From Mucilaginibacter sp. (GTDB lineage Bacteria > Bacteroidota > Bacteroidia > Sphingobacteriales > Sphingobacteriaceae): a stretch of DNA of 36,243 nucleotides. The position numbers were made by a program, and so were the translations under genes. Positions 8,563-16,732 of this stretch are shown in pieces. Each line of letters starts with the position of its first letter. Position 1 is the first letter of the stretch. Under the pieces are notes generated by a model that did no database searches, was not told where the DNA came from, and worked only from the letters and a program-made list of their open reading frames with translations. The DNA lies in NCBI GenBank assembly GCA_028287865.1, contig JAQBOU010000253.1:1-36243 (forward strand). The letters are read 5' to 3'.

Positions 8563-8566
8563 CCAA

Positions 8567-9994
8567 ATGCAAAGAGAACAAATTTCTGTTTTTGATATGT
8601 TTAAAATCGGCATAGGGCCGTCAAGCTCGCATACGCTTGGCCCCTGGCGTGCTGCGCAGCAGTTTGTTCAGCTATTGGAAGAAAAGCAGGTATTAAATAT
8701 TGTAGTACAATTAAAGATTTTATTATATGGCTCACTTGCCAAAACAGGTAGGGGGCATGGTACAGATATAGCGATACTGTTAGGCTTAAGCGGTGATGAT
8801 CCGGTTACTTTTGAAGTTGACCAGGTTATCCCTAAAACAGAACAGATCAGGCAGTCGGGTAAATTATTGCTTACCGGTAAGCACGAAATTGAATTTTCTG
8901 ACAATGACGATCTGTTATTCTTATTTAACGAAAGTCTGCCTTATCATCCCAATGCGGTAACCTTCCAGGCATTTTTAAGTAACGGAACAGCAGTTTCTGA
9001 AACTTACTATTCCATAGGCGGAGGATTTGTAGTGCATGAGGGCGGTCAGCATCATTCAAAAACTGAAGTTGATTTGCCCTTCCCGATAGAGACTGCCAAT
9101 AATTTGCTGCACTGGTGTATTAAAACCGGGCTTAAAATATCGGAAGTAGTAATGGAAAATGAGCTTGCCTGGCGCAGCGAGCAGGAAACGCTTGTTGGGG
9201 TGCTGAATATTTTCAACGCTATGAAAGAATGCATTTACCGGGGCTGCCATACCACCGGTTTATTACCCGGCGGATTAAACGTAGCCCGGCGCGCAGCAAA
9301 CCTTAATAGAAAGCTGGTGGGTAACTATGCTTATAACAATTTTGACGAATGGGTAACCGCAATCCGGAAAACGGGCAACAGCTTCCAGAATACGCTGGAT
9401 TGGGTAAGCTGCTTTGCACTGGCGGTAAATGAAGAAAATGCATCCTTCGGCAGGGTGGTAACGGCACCTACCAACGGTGCCGCCGGCGTAATACCTGCGG
9501 TTTTGCAATATTACCTTGTTTTTTGCGATGGTTATACCAACGGGCGCATTGTTCAGTTTTTGTTGACGGCATCAGAGATTGGCAGCATATTTAAAAAGGG
9601 AGCTACCATTTCTGCCGCTATGGGTGGTTGCCAGGCGGAGATCGGCGTATCATCGGCAATGGCAGCAGCTGCGCTTACCGAGTGCTTAGGCGGTACGCAG
9701 CGCCAGGTATTGATGGCGGCAGAGATTGCCATGGAGCATCACCTTGGCATGACCTGCGACCCGATAGGCGGCCTGGTTCAGGTACCCTGTATCGAACGAA
9801 ACACGATGGGCGCCATCAAAGCGATCACAGCTTCACAGCTTGCCCTGCAAACTAACCCTGATAATGCCAAGGTAAGTTTAGATGCCGTAGTTAAAACCAT
9901 GTGGCAAACAGCATTGGACATGAATTCGAAATACAAAGAAACATCCGATGGCGGATTAGCTATTAACATACCATTGAGCTTGCCGGAATGTTAG
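8567..9994 (+). CDS. sdaA: L-serine ammonia-lyase (dehydratase), iron-sulfur type
   Basis: This enzyme deaminates L-serine to pyruvate and ammonia in the cytoplasm using an oxygen-sensitive [4Fe-4S] cluster. The single chain of 475 residues contains both domains: an N-terminal beta domain starting [19 protein letters not shown], and the C-terminal catalytic alpha domain with [11 protein letters not shown]. Candidate cluster cysteines are C355 (GGCQAE), C397 (TCDPIGG) and C408 (VPCIER). Their 42- and 11-residue spacings agree, as I recall, with the Legionella enzyme. The chain ends in Cys475 (LPEC*), the C-terminal tail cysteine known to enter the active site as the fourth ligand in that structure. 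All key residues are present. It appears monocistronic. Confidence 0.95.
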   Translation: MQREQISVFDMFKIGIGPSSSHTLGPWRAAQQFVQLLEEKQVLNIVVQLKILLYGSLAKTGRGHGTDIAILLGLSGDDPVTFEVDQVIPKTEQIRQSGKLLLTGKHEIEFSDNDDLLFLFNESLPYHPNAVTFQAFLSNGTAVSETYYSIGGGFVVHEGGQHHSKTEVDLPFPIETANNLLHWCIKTGLKISEVVMENELAWRSEQETLVGVLNIFNAMKECIYRGCHTTGLLPGGLNVARRAANLNRKLVGNYAYNNFDEWVTAIRKTGNSFQNTLDWVSCFALAVNEENASFGRVVTAPTNGAAGVIPAVLQYYLVFCDGYTNGRIVQFLLTASEIGSIFKKGATISAAMGGCQAEIGVSSAMAAAALTECLGGTQRQVLMAAEIAMEHHLGMTCDPIGGLVQVPCIERNTMGAIKAITASQLALQTNPDNAKVSLDAVVKTMWQTALDMNSKYKETSDGGLAINIPLSLPEC

Positions 9995-10083
9995 ACTGCT
10001 ATTGGGTTGGCAGGACGTAGTATGAAATTTAGTAATATTTCATAAATAATTGAAATATAGTTATTTATATCATTTAATTCAAG

Positions 10084-10172
10084 TGTTCCACCCGTTCCAA
10101 ACGTTCCGTCCCAAAAAATGGAACAATTCTTTCGCGCTTAGAAGTTTATTTTTATCCAGAATTTATCCAGAA
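10084..10172. repeat. GTTCC repeats, a 7-bp inverted repeat, and a tandem 11-mer upstream of the YncE-like gene
   Basis: TGTTCCA (10084-10090) is mirrored by TGGAACA (10119-10125), with two more GTTCC copies between them. Just downstream TTTATCCAGAA is present twice in perfect tandem (10151-10161, 10162-10172). The cluster lies 33-120 bp before the ATG at 10205 and could be an operator region. No regulator is identified. Confidence 0.4.
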
Positions 10173-10204
10173 TTAATAATTAATTATATAAAAAAATCAC
10201 CGTC

Positions 10205-11239
10205 ATGAAATCAATTATCAAACCACTTTGCTTGCTGTTATTCAGCATAGTTATGATTGCACCAAACCACTTGTTTGCGCAGAAAAAAACAGGCTTTCAC
10301 GTGCTGACCGACTTTCCTATCCATAGCTCAGGAGGGTGGGATTATATAACTGTTGATGGATCAACAAAACTAATATATGCATCGCACGGCACACAGGTAA
10401 ATATTTTAAATGCAACAACCGGCGATTCAGTTGGTTATATTCCTGATACCAAAGGTGTGCATGGTATTGCTATCGCCCATGAATTTAATAAAGGCTATAC
10501 CAGCAATGGCCGGGCAAATAATGTCACTGTTTTTGATTTGAAAACCAACCGGGTATTAAAAACGGTAGATGCAGGTACCAACCCTGATGCTATTTTTTAT
10601 GATGATTTTTCGAAGAAAGTATATGCATTTAACGGCCGCAGTAAAGATGCAACCGTAATTGATGCCGCTACCGATGCCGTGGTTGCAACCATACCTTTAG
10701 GCGGCAAACCGGAAACAGGTGTATCAGACGGTAAAGGAAAAGTGTTTGTTAATATTGAGGATACAGGAGAAGAAGTTGAAATTGATGCAGCTACTTATAA
10801 AATACTGAACAGGTGGAAACTTACCGGGGGCGAAGAGCCGTCGGGTTTGGATATTGACCGTAAAACTGAACGCCTGTTTATTGGCTGCGGCGGCAATCAA
10901 ACGATGATCGTTTTAGATGCAACCAATGGCGCCATATTAGGTAAGTTCCCGATTGGAAGATGTGACGGGATGGCTTTTGACCCCGAATTAAAACTGGCTT
11001 ACAGCTCAAACGGCGAAGGCACCATATCCGTAGTACGCGAAGTAAATGCAAACAAATTTGAGTTTGTAGAAAACATTCCTACCGAAGCAGGTGCAAGGAC
11101 TATAGGCATTGATGTTTATTCGCACAAGCTATATCTGCCAACTGCCCAAATGAAACCCGTTGAACCCACTGCCGAAAATGCGCATCCAAGGCCACAGCAA
11201 ATTCCCGGTACCTTTCATATCGTGGTTGTAGGTAAGTAA
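10205..11239 (+). CDS. Secreted YncE-like beta-propeller protein
   Basis: A 344-residue protein with a signal peptide (MKSIIKPLCLLLFSIVMIAPNHLFAQ, cleavage near residue 26). It is followed by about seven short repeats of the type 'xxxIDAATxxVVATIPLGGKPE', 'VFDLKTNRVLKTVDAGTNPDA' and 'IVLDATNGAILGKFPIG'. These are characteristic of YncE/NHL-type seven-bladed propellers (YVTN repeats). Such periplasmic or exported proteins have no enzyme motif and are thought to bind ligands or proteins; a specific ligand cannot be read from the sequence. It is followed by a strong intrinsic terminator, so transcription probably ends here. The start is the only Met before the signal peptide. Confidence 0.85.
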   Translation: MKSIIKPLCLLLFSIVMIAPNHLFAQKKTGFHVLTDFPIHSSGGWDYITVDGSTKLIYASHGTQVNILNATTGDSVGYIPDTKGVHGIAIAHEFNKGYTSNGRANNVTVFDLKTNRVLKTVDAGTNPDAIFYDDFSKKVYAFNGRSKDATVIDAATDAVVATIPLGGKPETGVSDGKGKVFVNIEDTGEEVEIDAATYKILNRWKLTGGEEPSGLDIDRKTERLFIGCGGNQTMIVLDATNGAILGKFPIGRCDGMAFDPELKLAYSSNGEGTISVVREVNANKFEFVENIPTEAGARTIGIDVYSHKLYLPTAQMKPVEPTAENAHPRPQQIPGTFHIVVVGK

Positions 11240-11257
11240 TTAAATAAACTTTTATAT

Positions 11258-11288
11258 AATGCCCGGCTCACAAAGTCCGGGCATTTTT
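11258..11288 (+). terminator. Intrinsic terminator after YncE-like gene
   Basis: AATGCCCGG (11258-11266) pairs with CCGGGCATT (11277-11285) across a 10-base loop, and a run of five T (11284-11288) begins within the arm. It lies 19 bp after the stop codon at 11239. Confidence 0.85.
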
Positions 11289-11331
11289 GTTATTGGTATC
11301 CGAAGAGAATTACACAGGCATAATTTATTAT

Positions 11332-11973
11332 ATGATATTTGGCAAATACCGGAAAAAAGTTACCTACTATGTGCTCGGCAGCATCATTGCCGGATTTATT
11401 TTACTCACCATACTTGTACTAGCTTTCCCCCATTCATTTATTGACCTCGAATTTTCGCAGGAAGTACAGGAAGATCAAAACCCACTATTAGATACTTTGA
11501 TGAAGCTGGTGAGCTGGTTTGGGTATTTCCCCGGCTCTGTTATCATTGTGCTTTTGGGCGCATTGCTTTTCTTTATTTTTAAATACAAAAGGGAGGCTTT
11601 GTTCATATTAATAACTTCTGCTTCAAGCCTGGTAACTACCCTGATTAAAATGCTTGTTAACCGGCCAAGACCAACAGAGCCATTAGTTAGGATAGTTCAA
11701 AAAGTTAATCAACAAAGTTTTCCGAGTGGGCATGTGGTTTTTTATATAGTTTTTTTTGGATTTATAACGGTGCTGATGTACCGTTTAAAAAACATCCCTA
11801 AATATATCAGGATACCGGTTGCCGTAATATCCATGCTGTTGATCTTTACAATTCCGTTTTCAAGGATCTATCTCGGCGCTCATTGGTTTTCGGACGTGCT
11901 GGGCGGTTTCCTGCTGGGGTTGCTCTGCCTGTACTTGCTTTGTTTTTTCTATTTCCGTAAAGCTGTTAAATAG
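11332..11973 (+). CDS. PAP2 family membrane phosphatase
   Basis: The ORF track starts at a TTG (11287) inside the terminator T-run. The ATG at 11332 (MIFGKYRKKV) is the credible start and gives 213 residues. All three PAP2 catalytic motifs are present: KMLVNRPRP (motif 1), FPSGH (motif 2, catalytic His) and SRIYLGAHWFSDVLGG (motif 3, nucleophile His plus Asp). There are about six membrane helices, including one N-terminal to an extracytoplasmic loop (FSQEVQEDQNP). The family removes phosphate from lipid pyrophosphates such as undecaprenyl pyrophosphate, from phosphatidic acid or PGP. Which lipid is used here is unknown. It is separated from the upstream gene by a terminator and from the MFS gene by 76 bp. 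Confidence 0.92.
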   Translation: MIFGKYRKKVTYYVLGSIIAGFILLTILVLAFPHSFIDLEFSQEVQEDQNPLLDTLMKLVSWFGYFPGSVIIVLLGALLFFIFKYKREALFILITSASSLVTTLIKMLVNRPRPTEPLVRIVQKVNQQSFPSGHVVFYIVFFGFITVLMYRLKNIPKYIRIPVAVISMLLIFTIPFSRIYLGAHWFSDVLGGFLLGLLCLYLLCFFYFRKAVK

Positions 11974-12049
11974 ATTGATGGTCTTAAACAGGCAAAAATG
12001 AAACGCCTTTTGGGAATAGTAAGGCCATTATTGTATTTTAGCAGGCTAA

Positions 12050-13249
12050 GTGAGCGAAGAATCAAATAACCAAAAAACACCCCGGCAGTTAAGAATAGCC
12101 TGTGCAATATTCTATTTTATTTCGGGTTTTGGATATTCCACCTGGGCTTCGCGGATCCCTACAATAAAACATCAATTGCATTTAAATGATGCACAATTGG
12201 GCGCTGTTTTATTCGCCTTGCCTGTTGGCTTAATGCTTACCATGCCGCTTACCAGCTGGTTGTTAAGCAAATATAGCAGCCGGGGCGTTATGCTTTTCGG
12301 TTCGCTGTTTTTAAGTGTGATATTAGTTTTTATAGGCTTTGCCAATAGCATGTGGCAATTAATATTGGTACTGCTATGTTTTGGCTCAGCCCGTAACCTC
12401 ATGACTTTGTCTATCAACACACAAGGGGTAGCAGTGCAGGCATTATACACTAAATCTATTATGGCCACCTTTCATGGGATCTGGAGCCTGGCCGGTTTTG
12501 CCGGGGCCGCATTTGGGCTGGTTATGGTGTATTTTAACATTGCACCCAATTATCACTTTGTGTTTGTAAGTGCGGCGCTAACTTTATTTACCTTTTATTT
12601 TATCAAGGATACCTATTATCAAAAACCAATAAAACAAGGCCGTAAACCGGTATTTTCATTACCCGACAAATACCTTGTTAAGTTTTCGCTTATTTGTTTT
12701 GCTTGCATGGCCTGCGAAAATACCATGTACGATTGGAGCGTCCTCTATTTTCAAAAGGAAGTAAACCCTGATAAAACAATAGCCACTGCGGCCTTCGTAA
12801 TTTACCTGGTAGCCATGACCACAGGCAGGTTTTTTGGAGATAAATTGGTTACCCGGTTGGGAATTAAGATGGTATTAAAATTTAGCGGCCTATTTATTTT
12901 TTGCGGATTAGCAATAGCGGTTGCCCTGCCATATACTTTTACTGCCGCGTTTGGCTTTATACTGGTGGGTTTTGGCGTATCCTGTATAGTGCCGATGATA
13001 TTCAGTTTGGCGGGCAGGTCGAAAAGCATGAGCAGGTCGTCGGCGCTGGCATCTATATCAACTATAGGATATTTAGGTTTTGTGTTGGTGCCTCCTTTTG
13101 TCGGCTTTATAGCGCAAACGGCAAGCTTGCGGTGGTCTTTTGGCATTATTGCCCTGTTTGGGGCCTTAATTGTTTTCCTGGTTTCAAAAATCACCACAGA
13201 TCATGAAGAACAAAACACATCTCCGGTTATTATTGCTGATATGGAATAA
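12050..13249 (+). CDS. MFS transporter (YbjJ-like), GTG start
   Basis: A 399-residue major facilitator with about 12 membrane segments. The N-terminal FYFISGFGYSTWASRIPTIKHQL and the following LGAVLFALPVGLMLTMPLTSWL match the YbjJ/fucose-permease-like branch of MFS proteins. The central loop before TM7 is basic (KQGRKPVF). GTG at 12050 is the first possible start because an in-frame stop codon immediately precedes it. The nearby ATG at 11998 is in another frame. Substrate cannot be assigned: members of this branch are called sugar or inner-membrane transporters without proof. No operon partner is apparent. Confidence 0.88.
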   Translation: MSEESNNQKTPRQLRIACAIFYFISGFGYSTWASRIPTIKHQLHLNDAQLGAVLFALPVGLMLTMPLTSWLLSKYSSRGVMLFGSLFLSVILVFIGFANSMWQLILVLLCFGSARNLMTLSINTQGVAVQALYTKSIMATFHGIWSLAGFAGAAFGLVMVYFNIAPNYHFVFVSAALTLFTFYFIKDTYYQKPIKQGRKPVFSLPDKYLVKFSLICFACMACENTMYDWSVLYFQKEVNPDKTIATAAFVIYLVAMTTGRFFGDKLVTRLGIKMVLKFSGLFIFCGLAIAVALPYTFTAAFGFILVGFGVSCIVPMIFSLAGRSKSMSRSSALASISTIGYLGFVLVPPFVGFIAQTASLRWSFGIIALFGALIVFLVSKITTDHEEQNTSPVIIADME

Positions 13250-13300
13250 TTAGTTCAACTAAATTATAAGTTATCAATAGTTATTGCGTTATCTTCACAG

Positions 13301-13681
13301 ATGCGTACCCTTAAACTTATCACGAGGTTTTATGGCGGGATATTCTTAGGGAATTTCCTGGTAACGCTTAGCTGTATCTTTTTATTTCTGCACGCAGGTC
13401 ATGATGCATATAAAATAATCGGCATTTTATTTTGGTATAAAGTGATCACTATAATCATGATATTTTATACTGCCGATCATTACAAAAAAAACGAGCTTTA
13501 TTATTATCAGAACCTGGGTATTTCAAAATTAAAATTGCTGATAACTACTTCAATTTTTGATTTTTTGCTTTGGCTGGGAATAATATGGATACAATTATTG
13601 ATAGGCATTCCGGCATATTTATCCAACCTGTTCCTTTGGTCGGTTTTATTGATCCATTTATATCTCTATACCAGAAAATGA
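13301..13681 (+). CDS. Small four-helix membrane protein, probable ABC permease partner
   Basis: A 126-residue protein with about four hydrophobic segments (about 12-30, 38-56, 80-99, 104-122). Between the second and third is a polar loop YTADHYKKNELYYYQNLGISKLKL. The phrase YYYQNLGISKLKL is reminiscent of the coupling-helix region seen in ABC-2-type permeases. The stop codon overlaps the ATG of the following ATPase (ATGA), a typical arrangement for proteins that assemble together. It is unusually small for a permease and would need to oligomerise. The substrate is unknown. The assignment as permease rests on context. Confidence 0.7.
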   Translation: MRTLKLITRFYGGIFLGNFLVTLSCIFLFLHAGHDAYKIIGILFWYKVITIIMIFYTADHYKKNELYYYQNLGISKLKLLITTSIFDFLLWLGIIWIQLLIGIPAYLSNLFLWSVLLIHLYLYTRK

Positions 13682-14346
13682 TCCATACCCTTGAAGCAGA
13701 TGGAATTGAACTTGATTTCGGCTTAAGGCGGATTTTATCAGACGTTTATTTAAAATGTGAAACCGGTAAAATTACCGGCCTGCTTGGCCGCAATGGGCAG
13801 GGAAAAAGCTGTCTGATGAATATTTTGCTGGGTAATTTGCAAACTGCCAGCAATTCTGTACGATTTGATGGTAAAGTGATCAAAAAAGCAAGTAAAAGGT
13901 CTGATCTGCTGTTATATCTTCCTCAATTTAATTTTATTCCCAAATCACTTAAAGTTAAACAGGTGCTGGATGATTTTCAGTTAAATTATGCTGATTTTGA
14001 GAACAGGTTTCCCGAGTTCAAGGGGCGGCAGCATGTCAAAGTAAATTCTCTTTCCGGCGGGCAATGGCGCACCGTAGAAATTTATATCATAGTAAAATCG
14101 CCTTCGTTATTCGCCATGCTCGATGAGCCTTTTACGCATCTAAATCCTATTCAGATAGAAAAAATAAAAGAATTTTTGATGGAAGAAAAAGCTAACAAGG
14201 GTTTTTTAATTACCGACCATATGTACAGCCATTTACTTGATGTAAGCGACAACGTTTATTTGTTAAAAGATGGCAAAACACATCCTGCAAAAACCATAGC
14301 CGACCTTGAGTATTTAGGTTACCTGAATATTGGTGTAAGAGACTAG
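13678..14346 (+). CDS. ABC transporter ATP-binding protein (222 aa)
   Basis: The ORF track extends to 13570, but the ATG at 13678 overlaps the stop of the membrane gene (ATGA) and begins the ABC fold (IHTLEADGIELDFGLRRIL). Motifs are complete: Walker A GLLGRNGQGKS (with Gln for the more usual Ala/Ser before the final Gly-Lys-Ser), Q-loop LPQFNF, signature SLSGGQWR, Walker B LFAMLDEPF and H-loop LITDHMY. The domain is shortened and ends soon after the D/H-loop region. It would energise transport by the 126-residue partner at the inner membrane. It converges with the HMA-like gene with 4 bp of overlap. Confidence 0.88.
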   Translation: MIHTLEADGIELDFGLRRILSDVYLKCETGKITGLLGRNGQGKSCLMNILLGNLQTASNSVRFDGKVIKKASKRSDLLLYLPQFNFIPKSLKVKQVLDDFQLNYADFENRFPEFKGRQHVKVNSLSGGQWRTVEIYIIVKSPSLFAMLDEPFTHLNPIQIEKIKEFLMEEKANKGFLITDHMYSHLLDVSDNVYLLKDGKTHPAKTIADLEYLGYLNIGVRD

Positions 14347-14558
14347 TAATCCAGTTCCTGGCAGTTATAACCTGCTGTTTGTATCAGTGATTCTATGTAC
14401 CTTGGCGAAATATTGCTGCCCTCTATTCTTAAAATATTATCGCAATCGTCCAGGTCAAAATTCCATTGCTTTATAGCCGGAACAGCGGTTAACAAGGGTT
14501 TAACCTCGTCAACCTGTTCGGGCTTTTCAATACTTGTTGCAAATACTAATATTTCCAT
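14343..14558 (-). CDS. Small HMA-like ferredoxin-fold protein (71 aa) without CxxC
   Basis: The ATG at 14558 (MEILVFATSIEKPEQ) is preferred over the longer track ORF, because the extra 20 residues look non-native and the family begins with M(K/E)ILVFxT. The pattern of MEILVF ... IKQWNFDLDDCDNILRIEG ... YIESLIQTAGYNCQEL fits a short beta-alpha-beta-beta-alpha-beta fold similar to heavy-metal-associated domains common in Bacteroidota. The metal-binding CxxC of true HMA domains is missing, so metal transport is doubtful. Function is unknown. Its 3' end overlaps the ABC gene by 4 bp. Confidence 0.7.
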   Translation of the reverse strand: MEILVFATSIEKPEQVDEVKPLLTAVPAIKQWNFDLDDCDNILRIEGSNISPRYIESLIQTAGYNCQELDY

Positions 14559-14662
14559 TTTATGAGGTATTAAATCGATAGTCCGGTAGCAGGTCAAAAG
14601 CCTAATTAAGTCCGCCAATAATTCCTGGCTTCAAACTGTCAACTAAACACTTTTGGCATTTA

Positions 14663-15061
14663 TTATTCAGCGGCCTTTTCAGTATCCGTAGCAAAGTTAT
14701 CCCATTTGGTTTCAAACGGATGCTTGTTATCATTCCCCCATTTATCCCAGTTACAGCCGTGTTTGGACAGGCGTTCTTTAAACTTTTCCTTTTCTTCGGG
14801 ACTCATGTTTTTAAACCGCTCGGCCATACGCTGCTTCATCCATGGGCCTCCGCTGCCCATCCTGCCTTTACCAAAGCCGAACAGTATTTTGCATAAAACA
14901 AATATGCCCATGGCCTGCCAAAAGTTAATAATGCCAACATGGAGTATTTCCGGCAACAAATAGTTCCACAAATTCATCACCACAAAGCTGATGAGCGACA
15001 GGAAGGCGGCAACTGCCAATGGAATAAAAATAAATCGCCTTTTATAAAAAAATGGTCTCAT
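14663..15061 (-). CDS. Two-pass membrane protein coupled to sigma factor (putative anti-sigma-like partner)
   Basis: A 132-residue protein with a basic start (MRPFFYKRRF), two membrane helices (about 11-35 and 42-63), a Gly-rich linker (GFGKGRMGSGGP) and a charged helical tail with MSPEEKEKFKERL. The MSPEE(K/R)EKFK segment is common in small Bacteroidota membrane proteins encoded directly after sigma-70-like genes. It begins 11 bp after the sigma factor stop, implying co-transcription. An anti-sigma role is the simplest guess from context, but no known anti-sigma domain is visible. Confidence 0.72.
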   Translation of the reverse strand: MRPFFYKRRFIFIPLAVAAFLSLISFVVMNLWNYLLPEILHVGIINFWQAMGIFVLCKILFGFGKGRMGSGGPWMKQRMAERFKNMSPEEKEKFKERLSKHGCNWDKWGNDNKHPFETKWDNFATDTEKAAE

Positions 15062-15072
15062 GTTTTTAATTT

Positions 15073-15627
15073 TTAATATTCTGTAATTTCTAAATACAAT
15101 TGTTTAAGTCTTTTGCGCAGGTGCAATACCGCATAACGTTTGCGCGATACCAGCGTTTGCACATTTTCGCCGGTGCGTTCAGCTATCTCTTTAAATGAAA
15201 TATCTTCCAGCTCCTGCCATATATATACCTGTCGTTGTTCTTCGGGTAATTCATCCAGTGCATAAAATAATTGCTCCCAAAAAAGGTTGCGCAGGTATTC
15301 GGTTTCCGGCGTGTTTGCTTCCGTCATCAGGATGGCTTTAAAGTCCGGCGCTTCGTCGTCATCCTCATCGGTAACCATATCATCCAGCAAAGTTTCTGTA
15401 TGCTTTTTATGTTTATCCAGTATCTTATTGCGGGCCACGCGGTATAACCATGCCCCGGTTTGTTCAATAGGTTCTGAATTGATTACCGAGCTGAACTGGT
15501 ACCAAACATCCTGCAGAATGTCTTCGGCATCGGCATCATTTATAACCCTTCGCCGTATAAAGCCCAGCAAGTTTTTACCATACGAGCTTATTGCTTGCAG
15601 GATGGTCTTGTTTTTTTCTTCGGGCAT
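15073..15627 (-). CDS. ECF-type RNA polymerase sigma factor
   Basis: The sequence contains region 2 (NLLGFIRRRVINDADAEDILQDVWYQF and WLYRVARNKILDKHKK) and region 4 (LPEEQRQVYIWQELEDISFKEIAERTGENVQTLVSRKRYAVLHLRKRL). They are joined by an acidic linker (DDMVTDEDDDEAPDF), as in sigma-70 family ECF factors. The track start at 15642 is a TTG; the ATG at 15627 (MPEEKNKTIL) is preferred and gives 184 residues. It would direct RNA polymerase to a dedicated promoter set. It is followed at 11 bp by a small membrane protein. The regulon cannot be derived from the window. Confidence 0.92.
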   Translation of the reverse strand: MPEEKNKTILQAISSYGKNLLGFIRRRVINDADAEDILQDVWYQFSSVINSEPIEQTGAWLYRVARNKILDKHKKHTETLLDDMVTDEDDDEAPDFKAILMTEANTPETEYLRNLFWEQLFYALDELPEEQRQVYIWQELEDISFKEIAERTGENVQTLVSRKRYAVLHLRKRLKQLYLEITEY

Positions 15628-15760
15628 TCCAGCGGTTATCAATGTATTGTTGTTTAAATATAAAGACGATTGTGAAATACGAACATTTTAAATGATTTAA
15701 CTTTTTTGTGAAACAGGTTGATTAAGCTAAATTGCAAAATGAATAACAGTTACAAATAAC

Positions 15761-15797
15761 CCAATGACGAATGCCACAATGACTATTGGCCAATGAC
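15761..15797 (+). repeat. Degenerate CCAATGA heptamer array overlapping a start codon
   Basis: AATG recurs at 15763, 15770, 15778 and 15792, with an ATTG in the missing position (15785), giving steps of 7, 8, 7 and 7 bp. The last copy, CCAATGA, supplies the ATG of the membrane protein at 15793. A second array of the same unit lies at 32667. Confidence 0.55.
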
Positions 15798-16716
15798 CAC
15801 TACCCAGCTAAACCGTATTAATTATTTTAACATCCTGGCCATGCTGTTGGCTTCGTGCCTGGCTTTTATTGTCCCTTTTGAGTTGTTTTTGTTATCCTAT
15901 GCCATACTAGGCCCGGCACATTATTTAACTGAAATTTCCTGGCTTAAAGGCAAACGGTTTTTTACCTTAAAAAAATACGATTATCTTATTATCACACTTG
16001 TTATCGTCGCCTCTCTGCTGTTAAAATTGCCCTACGCCAACATTATTTATTATACTTTCGGCTTATCATTTATTTTATTAGTTGTAAAAGATCAAATTAA
16101 TCGCCTGCTGGCTTTTATTATACTGGTTGCTGCAGGTTACTTTTTGCTTTCGCATAACCTGCTGCGTACAATTTTTGGCCTGTACGTACCTACACTTATC
16201 CACGTATACGTGTTTACAGGCGCGTTTATGTTATTTGGAGCTTTGAAAGACCGAATTGTTTCAGGCTATATTGCATTATTTGTCTTTTTAATGTGTCCGT
16301 TGTTGCTTTGCTTTTTATTTACGTCCGCCAACAGCATTGCTACCTCATGGGCGATTCATAGCTACAGGAGTTTTTCGCAGCTAAATACTACTACACTACG
16401 CAATCAATCTATTAATATTTATACTAACCAGGCCAGTATCATTTTAACGCGCATCATCGCCTTCGCCTATACCTATCATTATATCAACTGGTTCAGCAAA
16501 ACGCGGATAATCAACTGGCATCGCACTACCATTACAATGGGAGTTGTTTTAGGATTGATATGGCTTTGTTCAGTTGCATTATACTTTTATAATTACCGCC
16601 TTGGCATTAAATGGCTTTTTATACTTAGCCTGATACACGTTATACTGGAATTTCCGCTTAATCACCGGAGCTTTATCGGGATAGGGCGGGAGTTGAAATT
16701 TAAGTTGAGTAAATAG
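15793..16716 (+). CDS. Polytopic membrane protein with conserved-looking His motifs (307 aa)
   Basis: I do not recognise the family with confidence. There are about eight to nine hydrophobic helices with polar or charged residues embedded in them: GPAHYLTE near the end of the second segment, LIHVYVFTG, AFAYTYHYINWFSKTRIINWH and SLIHVILEFPLNH. Histidines within membrane helices at several points suggest a metal-binding membrane enzyme. The LGPAHYLTE and IHVILEF patterns faintly recall Brp/Blh carotenoid dioxygenases (LGLPHG..D), but this is only a resemblance. The start codon lies inside a heptamer repeat. It is not obviously in an operon. Confidence 0.65.
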   Translation: MTTTQLNRINYFNILAMLLASCLAFIVPFELFLLSYAILGPAHYLTEISWLKGKRFFTLKKYDYLIITLVIVASLLLKLPYANIIYYTFGLSFILLVVKDQINRLLAFIILVAAGYFLLSHNLLRTIFGLYVPTLIHVYVFTGAFMLFGALKDRIVSGYIALFVFLMCPLLLCFLFTSANSIATSWAIHSYRSFSQLNTTTLRNQSINIYTNQASIILTRIIAFAYTYHYINWFSKTRIINWHRTTITMGVVLGLIWLCSVALYFYNYRLGIKWLFILSLIHVILEFPLNHRSFIGIGRELKFKLSK

Positions 16717-16732
16717 ATTAGGTAAGTTTGAA

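Noticed and set aside
8567-9994. PLP-dependent serine dehydratase
   Set aside because: The motifs are those of the iron-sulfur type (PSSSHT, TCDPIGG, C-terminal Cys), with no PLP lysine motif.
11258-11288. Hairpin considered as a riboswitch of the PAP2 gene
   Set aside because: A simple 9-bp stem with a T-run directly after the YncE-like stop is fully explained as a terminator.
11287-11331. N-terminal extension of the PAP2 protein from TTG at 11287
   Set aside because: The TTG lies in the T-run of a perfect terminator and the next ATG starts a plausible membrane protein.
12802-13197. 131-aa antisense ORF inside the MFS gene
   Set aside because: It is a shadow of the MFS reading frame. The opposite strand has a complete transporter with clear membrane helices.
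15287-15691. 134-aa plus-strand ORF opposite the sigma factor
   Set aside because: The Ser-rich run mirrors the acidic linker of the sigma factor on the other strand. There is no independent motif.
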